Assembly: GCF_007997155.1 (NCBI RefSeq) | Contig: NZ_VORT01000010.1 | Coordinates: 1 to 64,000 of the forward strand | Length of the DNA stretch: 64,000 nucleotides | Source of the DNA: Aequorivita antarctica | GTDB lineage: Bacteria > Bacteroidota > Bacteroidia > Flavobacteriales > Flavobacteriaceae | Direction of reading: 5' to 3' | In this document: one piece after another, positions 1-9,019 of the stretch | Layout: the number at the start of each line of letters is the position of its first letter | How positions within the stretch are numbered: the stretch's first letter is position 1 | Notes under the pieces: model-generated | The model's database searches: none | Seen by the model: only the letters and a program-made list of their open reading frames with translations | Told to the model about the DNA's origin: nothing | Position numbers and translations under genes: made by a program

Positions 1-2576
1 GGAGCATCAAGAACAACATTACTAGGTAAATCTGTACCAGCACCGGTTCCAGAACCAGTAGCGGCAACAGCACCCCAAGCAGCTGCGTTGGTTTCGTTAC
101 CTACATAAGTTCCTGTAAGAACATATAAATCTAAATCAAACGCCGTTGTACTCGTGCTGTTAATGTCTAGTTCAGTCACCTGAATATCAGCTGGGCCTAC
201 AGTTACGTCGTACATTACTGTCCAACCTGAGGCACCACCGTTTGTTCCTATAAAGAAAGTGCTTAAAGAACCTGTGGTTCCTCCACCAACACCGCCAGCG
301 GTAACAGTGTATCCACAAGCTTCGTTCACACTAACAAGAAGATCGTTAGGATCTACACTAGCCATTCCGTTTGCATCAAGGAAAACATCAAGACCACCAC
401 CAGAAGCAGCTTCATAGCTCAACAAGAAGTTGTCAACACCAGCTCCCCAGCCCCATTCGCCTCCGTTGTCATCAAATGTCCAACGTACTTGGAAGGTTGC
501 ATTCACATAAACTGAAACATCGATTGATTCACTCTGGATGTCTGGATCCAAATCGGCATCGTAGAATGCAATTTGTTGCCAAGCTGCACCGTCGAATACC
601 TCAACGGTAAATGTTTGTGTTCCGGATTCCTGGAAGGCCACATCATAGTCAACGGTTACGTTGGAAGCTCCGGTAAGGTCATATACCGCAGAAAGAAGTG
701 ATACATTGCTTGCGGGTGCGCCAGAACCACAGGCGTCATCGTCAAATAACATTGCCAAGGTAGGGAAATCATCACCAGTAGGCATATCTCCGCTGTTTAT
801 CCAATCGCAGGTCCCTGTATTCATTACGGTTGACCAGCCTGATGGAAGGCCAGCTTCAAAGTCCTCAGACTCTGTGAAGATTCCAAATCCTCCCACACAG
901 AATACCTCAGGAGCGGTAACGTCCTGAACGGTAACGGTAGATGTACAGGTAGATGAATTACCAGAGTTGTCGGTAACTGTTAACACTACTGTATTTGCAC
1001 CTGTCATAGAGCAATCGAACGAAGAAACGTCCAAGCTCATAGAGGCGATGCTACAGTTGTCAGTCGAGCCATTGTCCACATCGGCGGCAGTAATGGTAGC
1101 CATTCCTGTTACAGGGTCAAGGTCCACTGTTATATCTTGGCAAACAGCAACTGGAAGTTCGTTGTCCAAAACGGTAACCATAAACGAGCAAGTGGCGGTA
1201 TTGCCATCGCTGTCGGTTACGGAAAGTTCAACCATAGTATCTCCAACCGGGAAAGTGCTTCCGCTTGCAGGGGTGGCCACGATAGAAGAGGAGATATTCC
1301 CATCTTCAACATCAAAGGCTACACCGGCAAAGTTTGCCACACCGCCACAAGTGCCAGCGGTATTGTTTATAGTAATGTCTGCTGGACAAGCAATGGTTGG
1401 TGCGTTGCCAACAACTGTTATTTCACTGAAGTTTATGCAATAGCTTAATAATGTTCCGCTATCACCAGCAGCACCATCACAAATTCTAAGGGTCCAGTTT
1501 CCATTAATAGGTTCTCCGGCAAAAGTAGCGGCAAAGGTTCCTCCTTCAGCTTGAAATGTTCCTGTAAAAGGAGCAGAACCAGTTGTGATGCTTGGCGCAC
1601 CATCCATGAAAACTGTATTTGTATAATTGTCTCCACTACCGCCATTACCACTAGAAAGATCAAGAGATGTACCCATTGGGGAAACCAATGAAATTGACAA
1701 ATCTGAATCCCAAGTGTGGGTAAGATTAATTTGTACGTTATCTAAGATATAATCTCCAGAGGCAGCACCTATATTACCAGTTGCGGTAACGGTTGCAGGT
1801 GAAAGGGTAGGGAAAGCACAGCCAGCACCTCCAGTTCCTGATGCAGGAATTGGTTGTGGATTGCCAGTGCCACATTCTGCTACTGGACCACCAGAAGCTG
1901 GACTACAATCTCCGGAAAGCAAAAACACCATATCTCTGGGTACCCCGAAAGTTAATGTTCCTGGCTGCCAAACATACCCGTTAGTAGAAGCCTTGTAGGC
2001 AGACTCATTTCCAGTAACTAAATCTTTTGCAAGCCAGAAAGGATTGTCAGCTACATTTGGAATAGCATTTTCTAAAGCTACCCAATATTTTGTGCCGGAA
2101 GCCCCTCCATTTAAGGAAACACCACTAGTGGAAAGATTAAAAACAACTTCCCTTAAGTTTCTGCCAAAGGCTGTGCCCACAATATTTTGAGATACAGGTA
2201 CCTGCGAAGATAAGGTGGAAATCACCGTGCCTGGAAGACCCGCATTGTCTGAGTAGAAGACAATGGTAGTGCTACTTATAACGTTTGGGTCAAACAAAGC
2301 GACTACAAAAGAAAAATTGTCTGGTTCAAATACCTCATTAGCTGAAACCGTAAAATCATCAGCAACACTTCTCCCTGGATCGGTCGAAGTGATGCTGTAG
2401 CCATTTGGCGCACCTACAACAGGTTGCGAAAAGCTACAGGGAGCTAACATGAAATTTTGCAGTGCCCCATTTCCGTTGAGGTACACATCGGAATGTGCGC
2501 CTGTTGCCACTAAATTACTGGTTTGGGAATATCCAATACCAATGATAAAGAGCATTAATAATGTAATTTTTTTCAT
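1..2576 (-). CDS. Secreted multidomain adhesin-like protein (P domain, HYR repeats), 3' end outside window
   Basis: About 858 codons read without a stop from ATG at 2576 down to the window edge, so the C-terminus is missing. The protein opens with a Sec signal peptide (MKKITLLMLFIIGIGYSQ). Around residues 260-384 there is a proprotein-convertase P/homoB-type beta-sandwich (THTWDSDLSISLVSP, then NGNWTLRICDGAAGD). Two HYR/Ig-like repeats follow (ACPADITINNTAGTCGG and AVCQDITVDLD), then a choice-of-anchor/MAM-like domain (DFEAGLPSGWSTVMNTG) at about residues 560-720. This layout is typical of Bacteroidota proteins exported by T9SS and displayed on the surface. The expected C-terminal sorting tail lies beyond the window. 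The open frames on the opposite strand here are shadows. Confidence 0.85.
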   Translation of the reverse strand, partial: MKKITLLMLFIIGIGYSQTSNLVATGAHSDVYLNGNGALQNFMLAPCSFSQPVVGAPNGYSITSTDPGRSVADDFTVSANEVFEPDNFSFVVALFDPNVISSTTIVFYSDNAGLPGTVISTLSSQVPVSQNIVGTAFGRNLREVVFNLSTSGVSLNGGASGTKYWVALENAIPNVADNPFWLAKDLVTGNESAYKASTNGYVWQPGTLTFGVPRDMVFLLSGDCSPASGGPVAECGTGNPQPIPASGTGGAGCAFPTLSPATVTATGNIGAASGDYILDNVQINLTHTWDSDLSISLVSPMGTSLDLSSGNGGSGDNYTNTVFMDGAPSITTGSAPFTGTFQAEGGTFAATFAGEPINGNWTLRICDGAAGDSGTLLSYCINFSEITVVGNAPTIACPADITINNTAGTCGGVANFAGVAFDVEDGNISSSIVATPASGSTFPVGDTMVELSVTDSDGNTATCSFMVTVLDNELPVAVCQDITVDLDPVTGMATITAADVDNGSTDNCSIASMSLDVSSFDCSMTGANTVVLTVTDNSGNSSTCTSTVTVQDVTAPEVFCVGGFGIFTESEDFEAGLPSGWSTVMNTGTCDWINSGDMPTGDDFPTLAMLFDDDACGSGAPASNVSLLSAVYDLTGASNVTVDYDVAFQESGTQTFTVEVFDGAAWQQIAFYDADLDPDIQSESIDVSVYVNATFQVRWTFDDNGGEWGWGAGVDNFLLSYEAASGGGLDVFLDANGMASVDPNDLLVSVNEACGYTVTAGGVGGGTTGSLSTFFIGTNGGASGWTVMYDVTVGPADIQVTELDINSTSTTAFDLDLYVLTGTYVGNETNAAAWGAVAATGSGTGAGTDLPSNVVLDA

Positions 2577-2704
2577 AATTCAATATATTTAAAGTTAGAA
2601 CAATAAATATATGTTAAAACATTCACATTTAAGCTATTATTTCAGAATTTTATGTTAAAATATAGTGAAATTCATTTTATCGTAAAACATTGCGCAAACA
2701 CCAT

Positions 2705-2743
2705 AAAAAAAGCCATTCCTTTGATTTAGGAATGGCTTTTTTG
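2705..2743 (-). terminator. Rho-independent terminator of htpG
   Basis: Perfect stem AGCCATTCC / GGAATGGCT (2711-2719 / 2729-2737), extended by A/T pairs, with a 9-nt loop and T-runs on either strand. It sits 22 nt past the htpG stop, so it most likely ends that transcript. It lies upstream of the start of the neighbouring adhesin gene. Confidence 0.85.
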
Positions 2744-2764
2744 TGATTTAAATTAATGAAAGAG

Positions 2765-4657
2765 CTATTTAATCATCTCATAACTGCGCTTTATAAATGC
2801 TGTAAGTTCTTCTCCTTTCAATAAATTCTTACTAAGTCTTGCCAAATCAAGTGCTTGGTTAACCAACCTTTCTTTCTTTTTTTCTGTTTTAGTCTTCAAA
2901 ATTTCGCTAACCAATTCGTGATTGGTATTTACTATCAAATTATACATTTCAGGAAAACCTCCCATCCCGAACATACCGCCACCGCCAGTTTTCTGCATAT
3001 CTTTCATTCTTCGCATAAATTCAGGTTCGGTGATGATGAAAGGATTGGCATTGCTATCCAAAGCTTCCAGTTGTACACTGAATTTTTCCTTCGGAATAAT
3101 CCCGTCCAGAAATGTTTTTAAGCTTTCTTTTTCCTCATCAGATAGTTTTGAAATCTGCTCTTCATCTTTTTTGATTAGGTTTTCCACATGATCACTGTCT
3201 ACACGCACAAAAGAAACTTTTTCTTCGCTTCCTTCTACTTTTTGAAGAAGATGTGTAATTATTGGTGAATCTAACAGCAATACTTCATAGCCTTTTTCCT
3301 TAGTAGCTTCAATATAGCTATGTTGTTCCTCTTTGTTTGAAGCATAAAGAATAACAAGATTTCCGTCTTTATCGGTCTGTACATCTTTTATCTTTTCCTT
3401 TAATTCTGAAAGGGTGTAATAATTACCGTCCACCGTTGGGTAAAGCGCAAAATCCTGTGCCTTTTCGAAGAATTTATCTTCTGTAAGCATTCCGTACTCA
3501 ATGACAATTTTGATATCGTTCCATTTCTTTTCAAAACCTTCACGGTCACTGTTAAAAAGGCTTTTCAGCTTGTCGGCAACTTTTCGGGTGATGTAGCTTG
3601 AAATTTTCTTAACTGCACCATCTGCCTGTAAATAACTTCTTGAGACATTTAATGGAATGTCTGGACTGTCAATAACCCCGCGGAGCATCGTTAAAAACTC
3701 AGGCACAATTCCCTCCACGTTATCGGTTACAAAAACCTGGTTTTGATAGAGCTGGATTTTATCCTTTTGAATGCTCATATCGTTACTCATTTTTGGGAAA
3801 TAAAGAATTCCAGTAAGATTGAACGGATAGTCAACATTTAAGTGAATGTGGAAAAGGGGCTCCTCAAATTGCATTGGGTACAATTCTCTGTAAAAAGAAT
3901 TATAATCCTTGTCCTCCAATTCAGTAGGTTGTTTGGTCCACGCCGGATTTGGATTATTAATAATATTGTTAACTTCCTTAGTGGGAGCTTTATCCTCTTC
4001 TTTTGCATCCTCAGGTTTTGGAAGTGTTTCGGTACGGGTTCCAAATTTGATTGGAATTGGCATAAACTTGTTGTACTTCACCAAAAGTTCGCTAATACGA
4101 CTTTCTTTCAAAAACTCTGTAGAATCTTCAGCAATGTGGAGGATTATTTCTGTGCCTCTTTCTTTTTTATCAGCTTTTTCTATAGTAAATTCTGGCGAGC
4201 CATCGCAAGCCCAATGAACCGCTGGTTCGTCTTTGTAACTTTTGGTAATGATTTCTACCTTTTCGGCAACCATAAACGCAGAATAGAATCCAAGACCGAA
4301 ATGCCCAATGATTCCAGCATCTTTTCCGTTTTTGTCTTTGTATTTTTCAATGAATTCTTCAGCGCCGGAAAAGGCAATTTCGTTGATGTATTTTTCAACT
4401 TCGTCTTTGGTCATCCCAATGCCTTGGTCTATGATACGAAGCTCTTTTTTCTTTTTGTCCAGCTTCACTTCAATTATTGGATTGCCGTATTCAACGCCTT
4501 CTGCTTCACCAATGTTGGCCAAATGCTTCATTTTTAGGGTAGCATCTGTAGCGTTCGAAATTAACTCACGAAGAAAAATCTCGTGGTCGCTGTATAAAAA
4601 CTTTTTTATCAGCGGGAAAATATTATCCACTGATACATTGATAGTTCCTTTGCTCAT
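2765..4657 (-). CDS. htpG: Molecular chaperone HtpG (Hsp90)
   Basis: Cytosolic ATP-dependent chaperone, 630 aa, full family length. The N-terminal GHKL ATPase shows the N-box ELISNATDA (residues ~32-40), DQGIGMT and the lid/G-box GHFGLGFYSAFMVA. The middle domain has the catalytic-Arg region LPLNVSRSYLQ. Near the C-terminus there is a glycine/methionine-rich stretch (TGGGGMFGMGGFPEM), as in other Bacteroidota HtpG. It is monocistronic, with a terminator after it. A 13-bp palindrome 84-96 nt upstream (4741-4753) may be a heat-shock operator. Confidence 0.97.
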   Translation of the reverse strand: MSKGTINVSVDNIFPLIKKFLYSDHEIFLRELISNATDATLKMKHLANIGEAEGVEYGNPIIEVKLDKKKKELRIIDQGIGMTKDEVEKYINEIAFSGAEEFIEKYKDKNGKDAGIIGHFGLGFYSAFMVAEKVEIITKSYKDEPAVHWACDGSPEFTIEKADKKERGTEIILHIAEDSTEFLKESRISELLVKYNKFMPIPIKFGTRTETLPKPEDAKEEDKAPTKEVNNIINNPNPAWTKQPTELEDKDYNSFYRELYPMQFEEPLFHIHLNVDYPFNLTGILYFPKMSNDMSIQKDKIQLYQNQVFVTDNVEGIVPEFLTMLRGVIDSPDIPLNVSRSYLQADGAVKKISSYITRKVADKLKSLFNSDREGFEKKWNDIKIVIEYGMLTEDKFFEKAQDFALYPTVDGNYYTLSELKEKIKDVQTDKDGNLVILYASNKEEQHSYIEATKEKGYEVLLLDSPIITHLLQKVEGSEEKVSFVRVDSDHVENLIKKDEEQISKLSDEEKESLKTFLDGIIPKEKFSVQLEALDSNANPFIITEPEFMRRMKDMQKTGGGGMFGMGGFPEMYNLIVNTNHELVSEILKTKTEKKKERLVNQALDLARLSKNLLKGEELTAFIKRSYEMIK

Positions 4658-4740
4658 TTTATTTTATTGTTTGTTGTTATTTTTTATTGTGTTGAAATCT
4701 AATTCCTATTAGTCAAATAAAGTACCAAGCCCCAAAATGC

Positions 4741-4753
4741 TGACACGATGTCA
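4741..4753. promoter_or_regulatory. Palindrome upstream of htpG (possible heat-shock operator)
   Basis: TGACA-CGA-TGTCA is a perfect 5+5 bp inverted repeat centred about 90 nt before the htpG ATG. A related, less perfect element (AGACA-TTT-TGACT) lies at 59087-59099, about 78 nt before the hsp20 ATG. The shared position suggests a regulator site, but this is inference from two genes. Confidence 0.4.
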
Positions 4754-4783
4754 CGAAATAACCTTTAAAAATAGACCCGAAAC

Positions 4784-4841
4784 TTTAACAGAATATTCTG
4801 TTTAAACAATCATACAAAACATTAAACAGTGGTTATCTTTG
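4784..4841 (+). promoter_or_regulatory. TetR-operon promoter with palindromic operator
   Basis: AACAGAATATTCTGTT (4787-4802) is a perfect 16-bp palindrome inside TTTAA...TTTAA flanks. A further half-site TTAAACAG lies at 4822-4829, immediately before the flavobacterial -7 box TATCTTTG (4834-4841). The TetR gene starts 52 nt downstream. Autoregulation by the encoded TetR protein is the simplest reading. The same layout recurs at 6893-6951. Confidence 0.6.
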
Positions 4842-4893
4842 TGTTTTAATACAAGTAAATTTTTTTAATTCATTTCTAAATACTTACGATATA

Positions 4894-5583
4894 ATGGATA
4901 CTGCAAATATAATTTCACCAGCCTCCAAAAAACCCATCCCAAAAAATAAAATGAGCAAGGAGAAAATAATTTCCGCTTATATGGAATGGGTGCTTTTGAA
5001 GGAAAAAACGCCGCTCAGCGTTTTCAAATTCTGTAAAGAAAACAATTTTAAAGAATCTGAATTTTACAACTATTTTGGTTCTTTTGAAGGGCTGCAAATG
5101 GCAATTTGGAATTCTTTCTATGAGCAGACAATTATTTTGGCGAGTAAAGACGAAAATTACTCTGGCTATTCCAACCAAGAAAAAATGCTCACCTTTTTCT
5201 ATACTTTTTTTGAAATGCTTACTCTAAATAGGAGCTATATTCTTTTCAGCTTGCAGGAACATCGAAATATGATGAAAAGCCTGAGCCAGCTAAAAGGACT
5301 TCGAAAAAATGTAAAACATTTTGCTGCAGAACTTATCCGCGAAAATAACGAAGACAAAAAACTAAAAATTTTGAAGCAATCCGTAACAATTTTCTCTGAA
5401 GGCGCTTGGTTGCAAACCCTTTTTTTATTGAAATATTGGATGGATGACAATTCTGCTGGTTTTGAAAATACAGATATTGCGATTGAAAAATCCGTTCGGG
5501 TTATCTTCGATGTTTTTGATACTCAGCCGCTGGAAAGCATTCTCGATTTTGGAAAATTTTTATGGAAGGAAAAAATGACTTAA
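4894..5583 (+). CDS. TetR/AcrR-family transcriptional regulator
   Basis: 229 aa. The N-terminal helix-turn-helix lies at residues ~24-70 (KEKIISAYMEWVLLKEK ... FKESEFYNYFGSFEGLQ); FYNYFGS matches the TetR recognition-helix consensus. The rest is an all-helical ligand/dimerisation domain. Its stop codon overlaps the start of the ABC1 kinase by one base (TAATG), so the two are translationally coupled. A 16-bp palindrome lies in its promoter, and a similar site lies after the operon, suggesting two targets. The ligand is unknown. Confidence 0.85.
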   Translation: MDTANIISPASKKPIPKNKMSKEKIISAYMEWVLLKEKTPLSVFKFCKENNFKESEFYNYFGSFEGLQMAIWNSFYEQTIILASKDENYSGYSNQEKMLTFFYTFFEMLTLNRSYILFSLQEHRNMMKSLSQLKGLRKNVKHFAAELIRENNEDKKLKILKQSVTIFSEGAWLQTLFLLKYWMDDNSAGFENTDIAIEKSVRVIFDVFDTQPLESILDFGKFLWKEKMT

Positions 5584-6890
5584 TGAAGACGATAGACAAA
5601 ATTCCCACAAACAAAATTCAACGAGCTTCAAAATTAATGACCACCGGCGTAAAAGTTGGCGGTAATTATTTGAAGTATTACGGAAAAAAGTTAGTCAATT
5701 CTGAAACAACAAAAGATGAATTGAACGAAAGCAATGCCGAGGATATTTACGACGGCTTGAAAAATTTGAAGGGCAGCGCGCTAAAAGTAGCGCAGATGTT
5801 GAGTATGGAAAAAAACATTATGCCGAAAGCGTATGTTGAAAAATTTTCCTTAGCGCAATTTCAGGTTCCACCTCTTTCCGCGCCTTTGGTTCGGAAGACT
5901 TTTAAAAAATATTTTGGCGATACGCCCGAAAGTCTTTTTGACACTTTTGATGCAGAATCTGTTGCCGCTGCAAGTATTGGGCAAGTTCACAAAGCCACAA
6001 AAGACGATAAAAATCTTGCTGTAAAAATTCAATATCCCGGAGTTGCCAAAAGCATTAGCAGTGATTTGGCAATGGTAAAACCGGTGGCAATGAAAATGTT
6101 CAACATAAAAGGAAAAGACAGCCAAAAGTATTTTAAGGAGGTTGAAGATAAATTGCTGGAAGAAACCGATTATTTATTGGAAGTTGCCCAAAGCAAGGAA
6201 ATAACGGAGGCTTGTAAAAACATCTCTAATTTGAAATTTCCCAAATATTACGAAGAACTTTCCGGCGAGCGAATCATAACGATGGATTGGATGACGGGAG
6301 AGCATCTTTCCGAATTCACAAATACAAATACTGATACTGAAAAAGCGAACAGAGTAGGGCAGACGCTTTGGGATTTTTATATGTTCCAAATGCACCATTT
6401 GAAACGCGTGCACGCAGATCCGCATCCGGGAAATTTTTTGGTGGATAAAGATGCAAACTTGATAGCGATAGATTTTGGTTGCGTAAAAACCGTCCCCGAA
6501 GAATTTTATGTTCCCTATTTTGAATTGGCAAAACCGGAAAACATCAACAATCCCGATGTATTTTTAGAGAAAATGTACGCCTTGGAAATTTTAAAGGAAG
6601 AAGATTCTCCCGAGGAGACAAAATTCTTTTCAGAACTGTTTTACGAAATGCTCAGTTTATTCACCCAGCCTTTCCACAGTGAAACATTTGATTTTTCGGA
6701 TGAAGAATTCTTCGGGAAAATTGCAGAGTTAAGCACAAAATACTCAAAAGACACCGAAATCAGGAAAATGAATGGCAATCGCGGTTCAAAACATTTCCTT
6801 TATATAAACAGAACCTTTTTTGGTCTTTATAATTTAATGAATGATTTGGGAGCAAAAGTAGAAATCAACAACTATAAAAAGTACCTCTAA
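5583..6890 (+). CDS. ABC1/UbiB-family atypical kinase (AarF-like)
   Basis: About 435 aa from the coupled ATG at 5583; an in-frame ATG at 5562 inside the TetR gene is less likely. ABC1 hallmarks are present: a KxGQ-like motif read here as KVAQ (GSALKVAQMLSM), AAASIGQVH, LAVKIQYPG, the ExD-type EVEDKLLEETDYLLE, VHADPHPGNFLV and IDFGCVKTVP (DFG). UbiB/COQ8 relatives are ATPases linked to isoprenoid-quinone or lipid homeostasis. The local operon with a TetR regulator suggests membrane-lipid or quinone control, but the substrate is unknown. The A-for-G change in KxGQ is worth noting. Confidence 0.85.
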   Translation: MKTIDKIPTNKIQRASKLMTTGVKVGGNYLKYYGKKLVNSETTKDELNESNAEDIYDGLKNLKGSALKVAQMLSMEKNIMPKAYVEKFSLAQFQVPPLSAPLVRKTFKKYFGDTPESLFDTFDAESVAAASIGQVHKATKDDKNLAVKIQYPGVAKSISSDLAMVKPVAMKMFNIKGKDSQKYFKEVEDKLLEETDYLLEVAQSKEITEACKNISNLKFPKYYEELSGERIITMDWMTGEHLSEFTNTNTDTEKANRVGQTLWDFYMFQMHHLKRVHADPHPGNFLVDKDANLIAIDFGCVKTVPEEFYVPYFELAKPENINNPDVFLEKMYALEILKEEDSPEETKFFSELFYEMLSLFTQPFHSETFDFSDEEFFGKIAELSTKYSKDTEIRKMNGNRGSKHFLYINRTFFGLYNLMNDLGAKVEINNYKKYL

Positions 6891-6892
6891 AC

Positions 6893-6951
6893 TTTAACAA
6901 AACTTTGTTTAATCCTTTAACAATTACACTAAACAAAGTGTGGTATCTTTA
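6893..6951 (+). promoter_or_regulatory. Second TetR-type operator/promoter downstream of the ABC1 kinase
   Basis: TTTAACAAAACTTTGTTTAA (6893-6912) is a near-palindrome. A half-site TAAACAAA lies at 6930-6937 and a -7-like TATCTTTA at 6944-6951. Palindrome start to -7 box is 51 bp, against 50 bp at the TetR promoter, and both blocks begin ACTTTAACA. It points away from the kinase, towards a short terminated transcript. Confidence 0.55.
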
Positions 6952-6954
6952 CAG

Positions 6955-7052
6955 AGAATAATCGAATATTAAATTGCTATGAAAAAGTAAAATGTTCTAT
7001 TATTTAATTGGTTAGGTTGTTTAAGAAGGGCGCATCTTTTGCGCCCTTTTTT
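6955..7052 (+). ncRNA. Candidate ~100-nt small transcript carrying a three-codon ORF
   Basis: Between the promoter-like block ending at 6951 and a strong terminator at 7026-7052 there is no room for a normal gene. The only start codon with a nearby stop is ATG AAA AAG TAA at 6979-6990. This may be a small regulatory RNA, or a leader whose mini-ORF is translated. Expression is predicted only from the promoter and terminator; I know of no matching RNA family. Confidence 0.45.
7026..7052 (+). terminator. Rho-independent terminator
   Basis: AAGGGCGCA / TGCGCCCTT (7026-7034 / 7040-7048), loop TCTTT, followed by a T-run. It ends the short transcript that follows the TetR-ABC1 operon. Confidence 0.9.
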
Positions 7053-7172
7053 ATTTTTGGAAACTCAGAAGACATGTTGCATTTGCTATGCATGCATACT
7101 ATATAAACTGCAATTTGTTTCTCTGAAATGCGGTATATACTTATCTTTCCTCACTATTAAAAATTGAAATAA

Positions 7173-8180
7173 ATGTACACTTCAAAAATTACTGGTTTGG
7201 GATATTACGTGCCCGAAAATATTGTTACCAATGATGATCTTTCAAAATTAATGGATACCAATGATGCTTGGATTCAAGAACGCACAGGTATCAAAGAGCG
7301 AAGACATATTAAAAAAGGTGATGGCAATTCTACTTCGGTGATGGCCGTAAAAGCTTCAACAATTGCTTTGGAACGCGCTAAACTTGTTCCTAACGATATA
7401 GATATGATCGTTTTTGCTACGCTAAGCCCAGACATGTATTTTCCGGGCGGTGGGGTAGAAGTGCAGGAAATGATGGGTATGCGTACCATTCCAGCCCTGG
7501 ACGTGCGCAACCAATGCAGCGGTTTTGTATATGCGATTTCAGTTGCAGATCAATTCGTGAAAACAGGAATGTATAAAAACGTTTTAGTAATTGGTAGTGA
7601 AAACCACAGTGGCGGACTCGATTTTACCACGCGAGGCAGAAATGTTTCGGTTATTTTTGGTGATGGTGCGGGAGCTGTAGTAGTTTCAAGAAATGAAACA
7701 GGAAAGGGTGGAATTCTATCAACACATCTTCACAGCGAAGGGCAGCATAAAAATGAACTTTCATTAAAAGGCCCTAGCACCGAACATTGGGTACCGCAAA
7801 TTATTGCTGAAAATCCGCAGGAAGATATTCCTTATTATCCGGTAATGAATGGGCAGTTTGTTTTTAAACACGCCATTGTCCGTTTTTCGGAAGTAATCAG
7901 GGAAGGTTTGGAAGCTAATAATCTTGAAGTGAAAGACATTGATATGCTAATTCCGCATCAAGCAAATCTTCGCATTTCGCAATTTATTCAGCATAAATTG
8001 AAATTGACTGACGACCAAGTTTTTAATAATATTCAAAAATACGGAAATACTACGGCGGCCTCTATTCCAATTGCGCTTACAGAAGCTTGGGAAGAAGGGA
8101 AAATTAAGGAGGGCGATTTGGTTGTTTTGGCGGCCTTCGGAAGCGGCTTCACCTGGGGAAGCGTAATCATTAGATGGTAA
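7173..8180 (+). CDS. fabH: Beta-ketoacyl-ACP synthase III family (FabH-like)
   Basis: 335 aa, full length. The Cys-His-Asn triad is visible: NQCSGF (Cys ~114), PHQAN (His) and KYGNTTAASIP (Asn). ERTGIKERRH and the C-terminal GSGFTWGS loop are also typical of thiolase-fold KAS III. FabH starts type II fatty-acid synthesis by condensing acyl-CoA with malonyl-ACP. Many flavobacteria also carry FabH-like paralogues in other acyl pathways, so the exact acyl partner is open. It stands apart from fabD/fabF genes. A possible promoter is TTTG near 7113. Confidence 0.88.
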   Translation: MYTSKITGLGYYVPENIVTNDDLSKLMDTNDAWIQERTGIKERRHIKKGDGNSTSVMAVKASTIALERAKLVPNDIDMIVFATLSPDMYFPGGGVEVQEMMGMRTIPALDVRNQCSGFVYAISVADQFVKTGMYKNVLVIGSENHSGGLDFTTRGRNVSVIFGDGAGAVVVSRNETGKGGILSTHLHSEGQHKNELSLKGPSTEHWVPQIIAENPQEDIPYYPVMNGQFVFKHAIVRFSEVIREGLEANNLEVKDIDMLIPHQANLRISQFIQHKLKLTDDQVFNNIQKYGNTTAASIPIALTEAWEEGKIKEGDLVVLAAFGSGFTWGSVIIRW

Positions 8181-8201
8181 ACAACCGAACAGAGATAATT
8201 T

Positions 8202-8822
8202 ATGGATGATATTACTTTTGATAAAAGTAGAATAATCGGTTTTAGCGATGCTATTTTTTCAATAGCAATGACGCTGCTCATTTTAGAAATAGCAGTTCCA
8301 AATGTAGCATCTGTTAATGAATACGGAACTTGGAAAATTCTTGAAGCGAGAATACCTAGTTTTATTGGTCTTGTAGTAAGTTTTCTTGTTACGGCAATCT
8401 ATTGGGTAGCTCATTTAAGATTGATGAAATACGTTACTGATGTTGACAGTAAACTACTTTGGCTAAATATATTTTTGTTGCTTTTTGTAGTATTGCTGCC
8501 TTTTTCTACTGCATTTTATGTCGGGAGCTTCTTCTTAACGGGACCGTATGTTTTTTACTGCTTTAATTTAGCCGTGATTGGTTTATTTAATTATTTGATG
8601 ATTAGATATGTTGTTAAAAAGGAGAATGGCAAAACGGGTCTTACGGGAGTATTGGCGAAATGGCACAAAGCACGAGCAATAAATGGTATATTAATTTGGG
8701 TGATTTCAGGGATATTGGCATTTGCTTTTCCTATATTTTCCAGATTTGTTTTTGTATTTCTCTTCTTGATTATTTTGCTCATAAATAGATATTATAAAAA
8801 GAAGATGAAACGCGATTTATAG
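8202..8822 (+). CDS. TMEM175-family (DUF1211) potassium channel-like membrane protein
   Basis: 206 aa with about six hydrophobic helices. The family signature RxxxFSDA is at the start of helix 1 (RIIGFSDAIFSIAMT). Bacterial TMEM175 proteins form tetrameric potassium-selective channels; function here is by family only. It begins 21 nt after fabH and is followed by a terminator, so the two may share a transcript. The C-terminus is basic (KKKMKRD). Confidence 0.85.
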   Translation: MDDITFDKSRIIGFSDAIFSIAMTLLILEIAVPNVASVNEYGTWKILEARIPSFIGLVVSFLVTAIYWVAHLRLMKYVTDVDSKLLWLNIFLLLFVVLLPFSTAFYVGSFFLTGPYVFYCFNLAVIGLFNYLMIRYVVKKENGKTGLTGVLAKWHKARAINGILIWVISGILAFAFPIFSRFVFVFLFLIILLINRYYKKKMKRDL

Positions 8823-8846
8823 TCAATTCAAAGAACTTATGAAGTA

Positions 8847-8882
8847 AGAAAGCCTTTCATTTTTTTGAAAGGCTTTTCTTTT
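8847..8882 (+). terminator. Rho-independent terminator after the TMEM175-like gene
   Basis: GAAAGCCTTTCA / TGAAAGGCTTTTC (8848-8859 / 8866-8878), followed by a T-rich tail. It may also act on the opposite strand for the receptor gene that ends at 9020. Confidence 0.88.
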
Positions 8883-9019
8883 ACCTAAAAAAGGTATAAT
8901 TCGTTAAAGGCTAATTTAAATAAATTATAAAAGTAAATTTTAGGTGTTATATCTTAATAGACGATATGAAGTCTATAATTGTTTCATTCCATATTGTATT
9001 TTAACAAAAGAATAACGGT

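Noticed and set aside
371-1663. Several open frames on both strands inside the first gene
   Set aside because: They run antisense or out of frame in the long adhesin gene on the minus strand; their composition is unlike real proteins.
3842-4712. 231-aa and 134-aa plus-strand frames inside htpG
   Set aside because: Antisense shadows of htpG.
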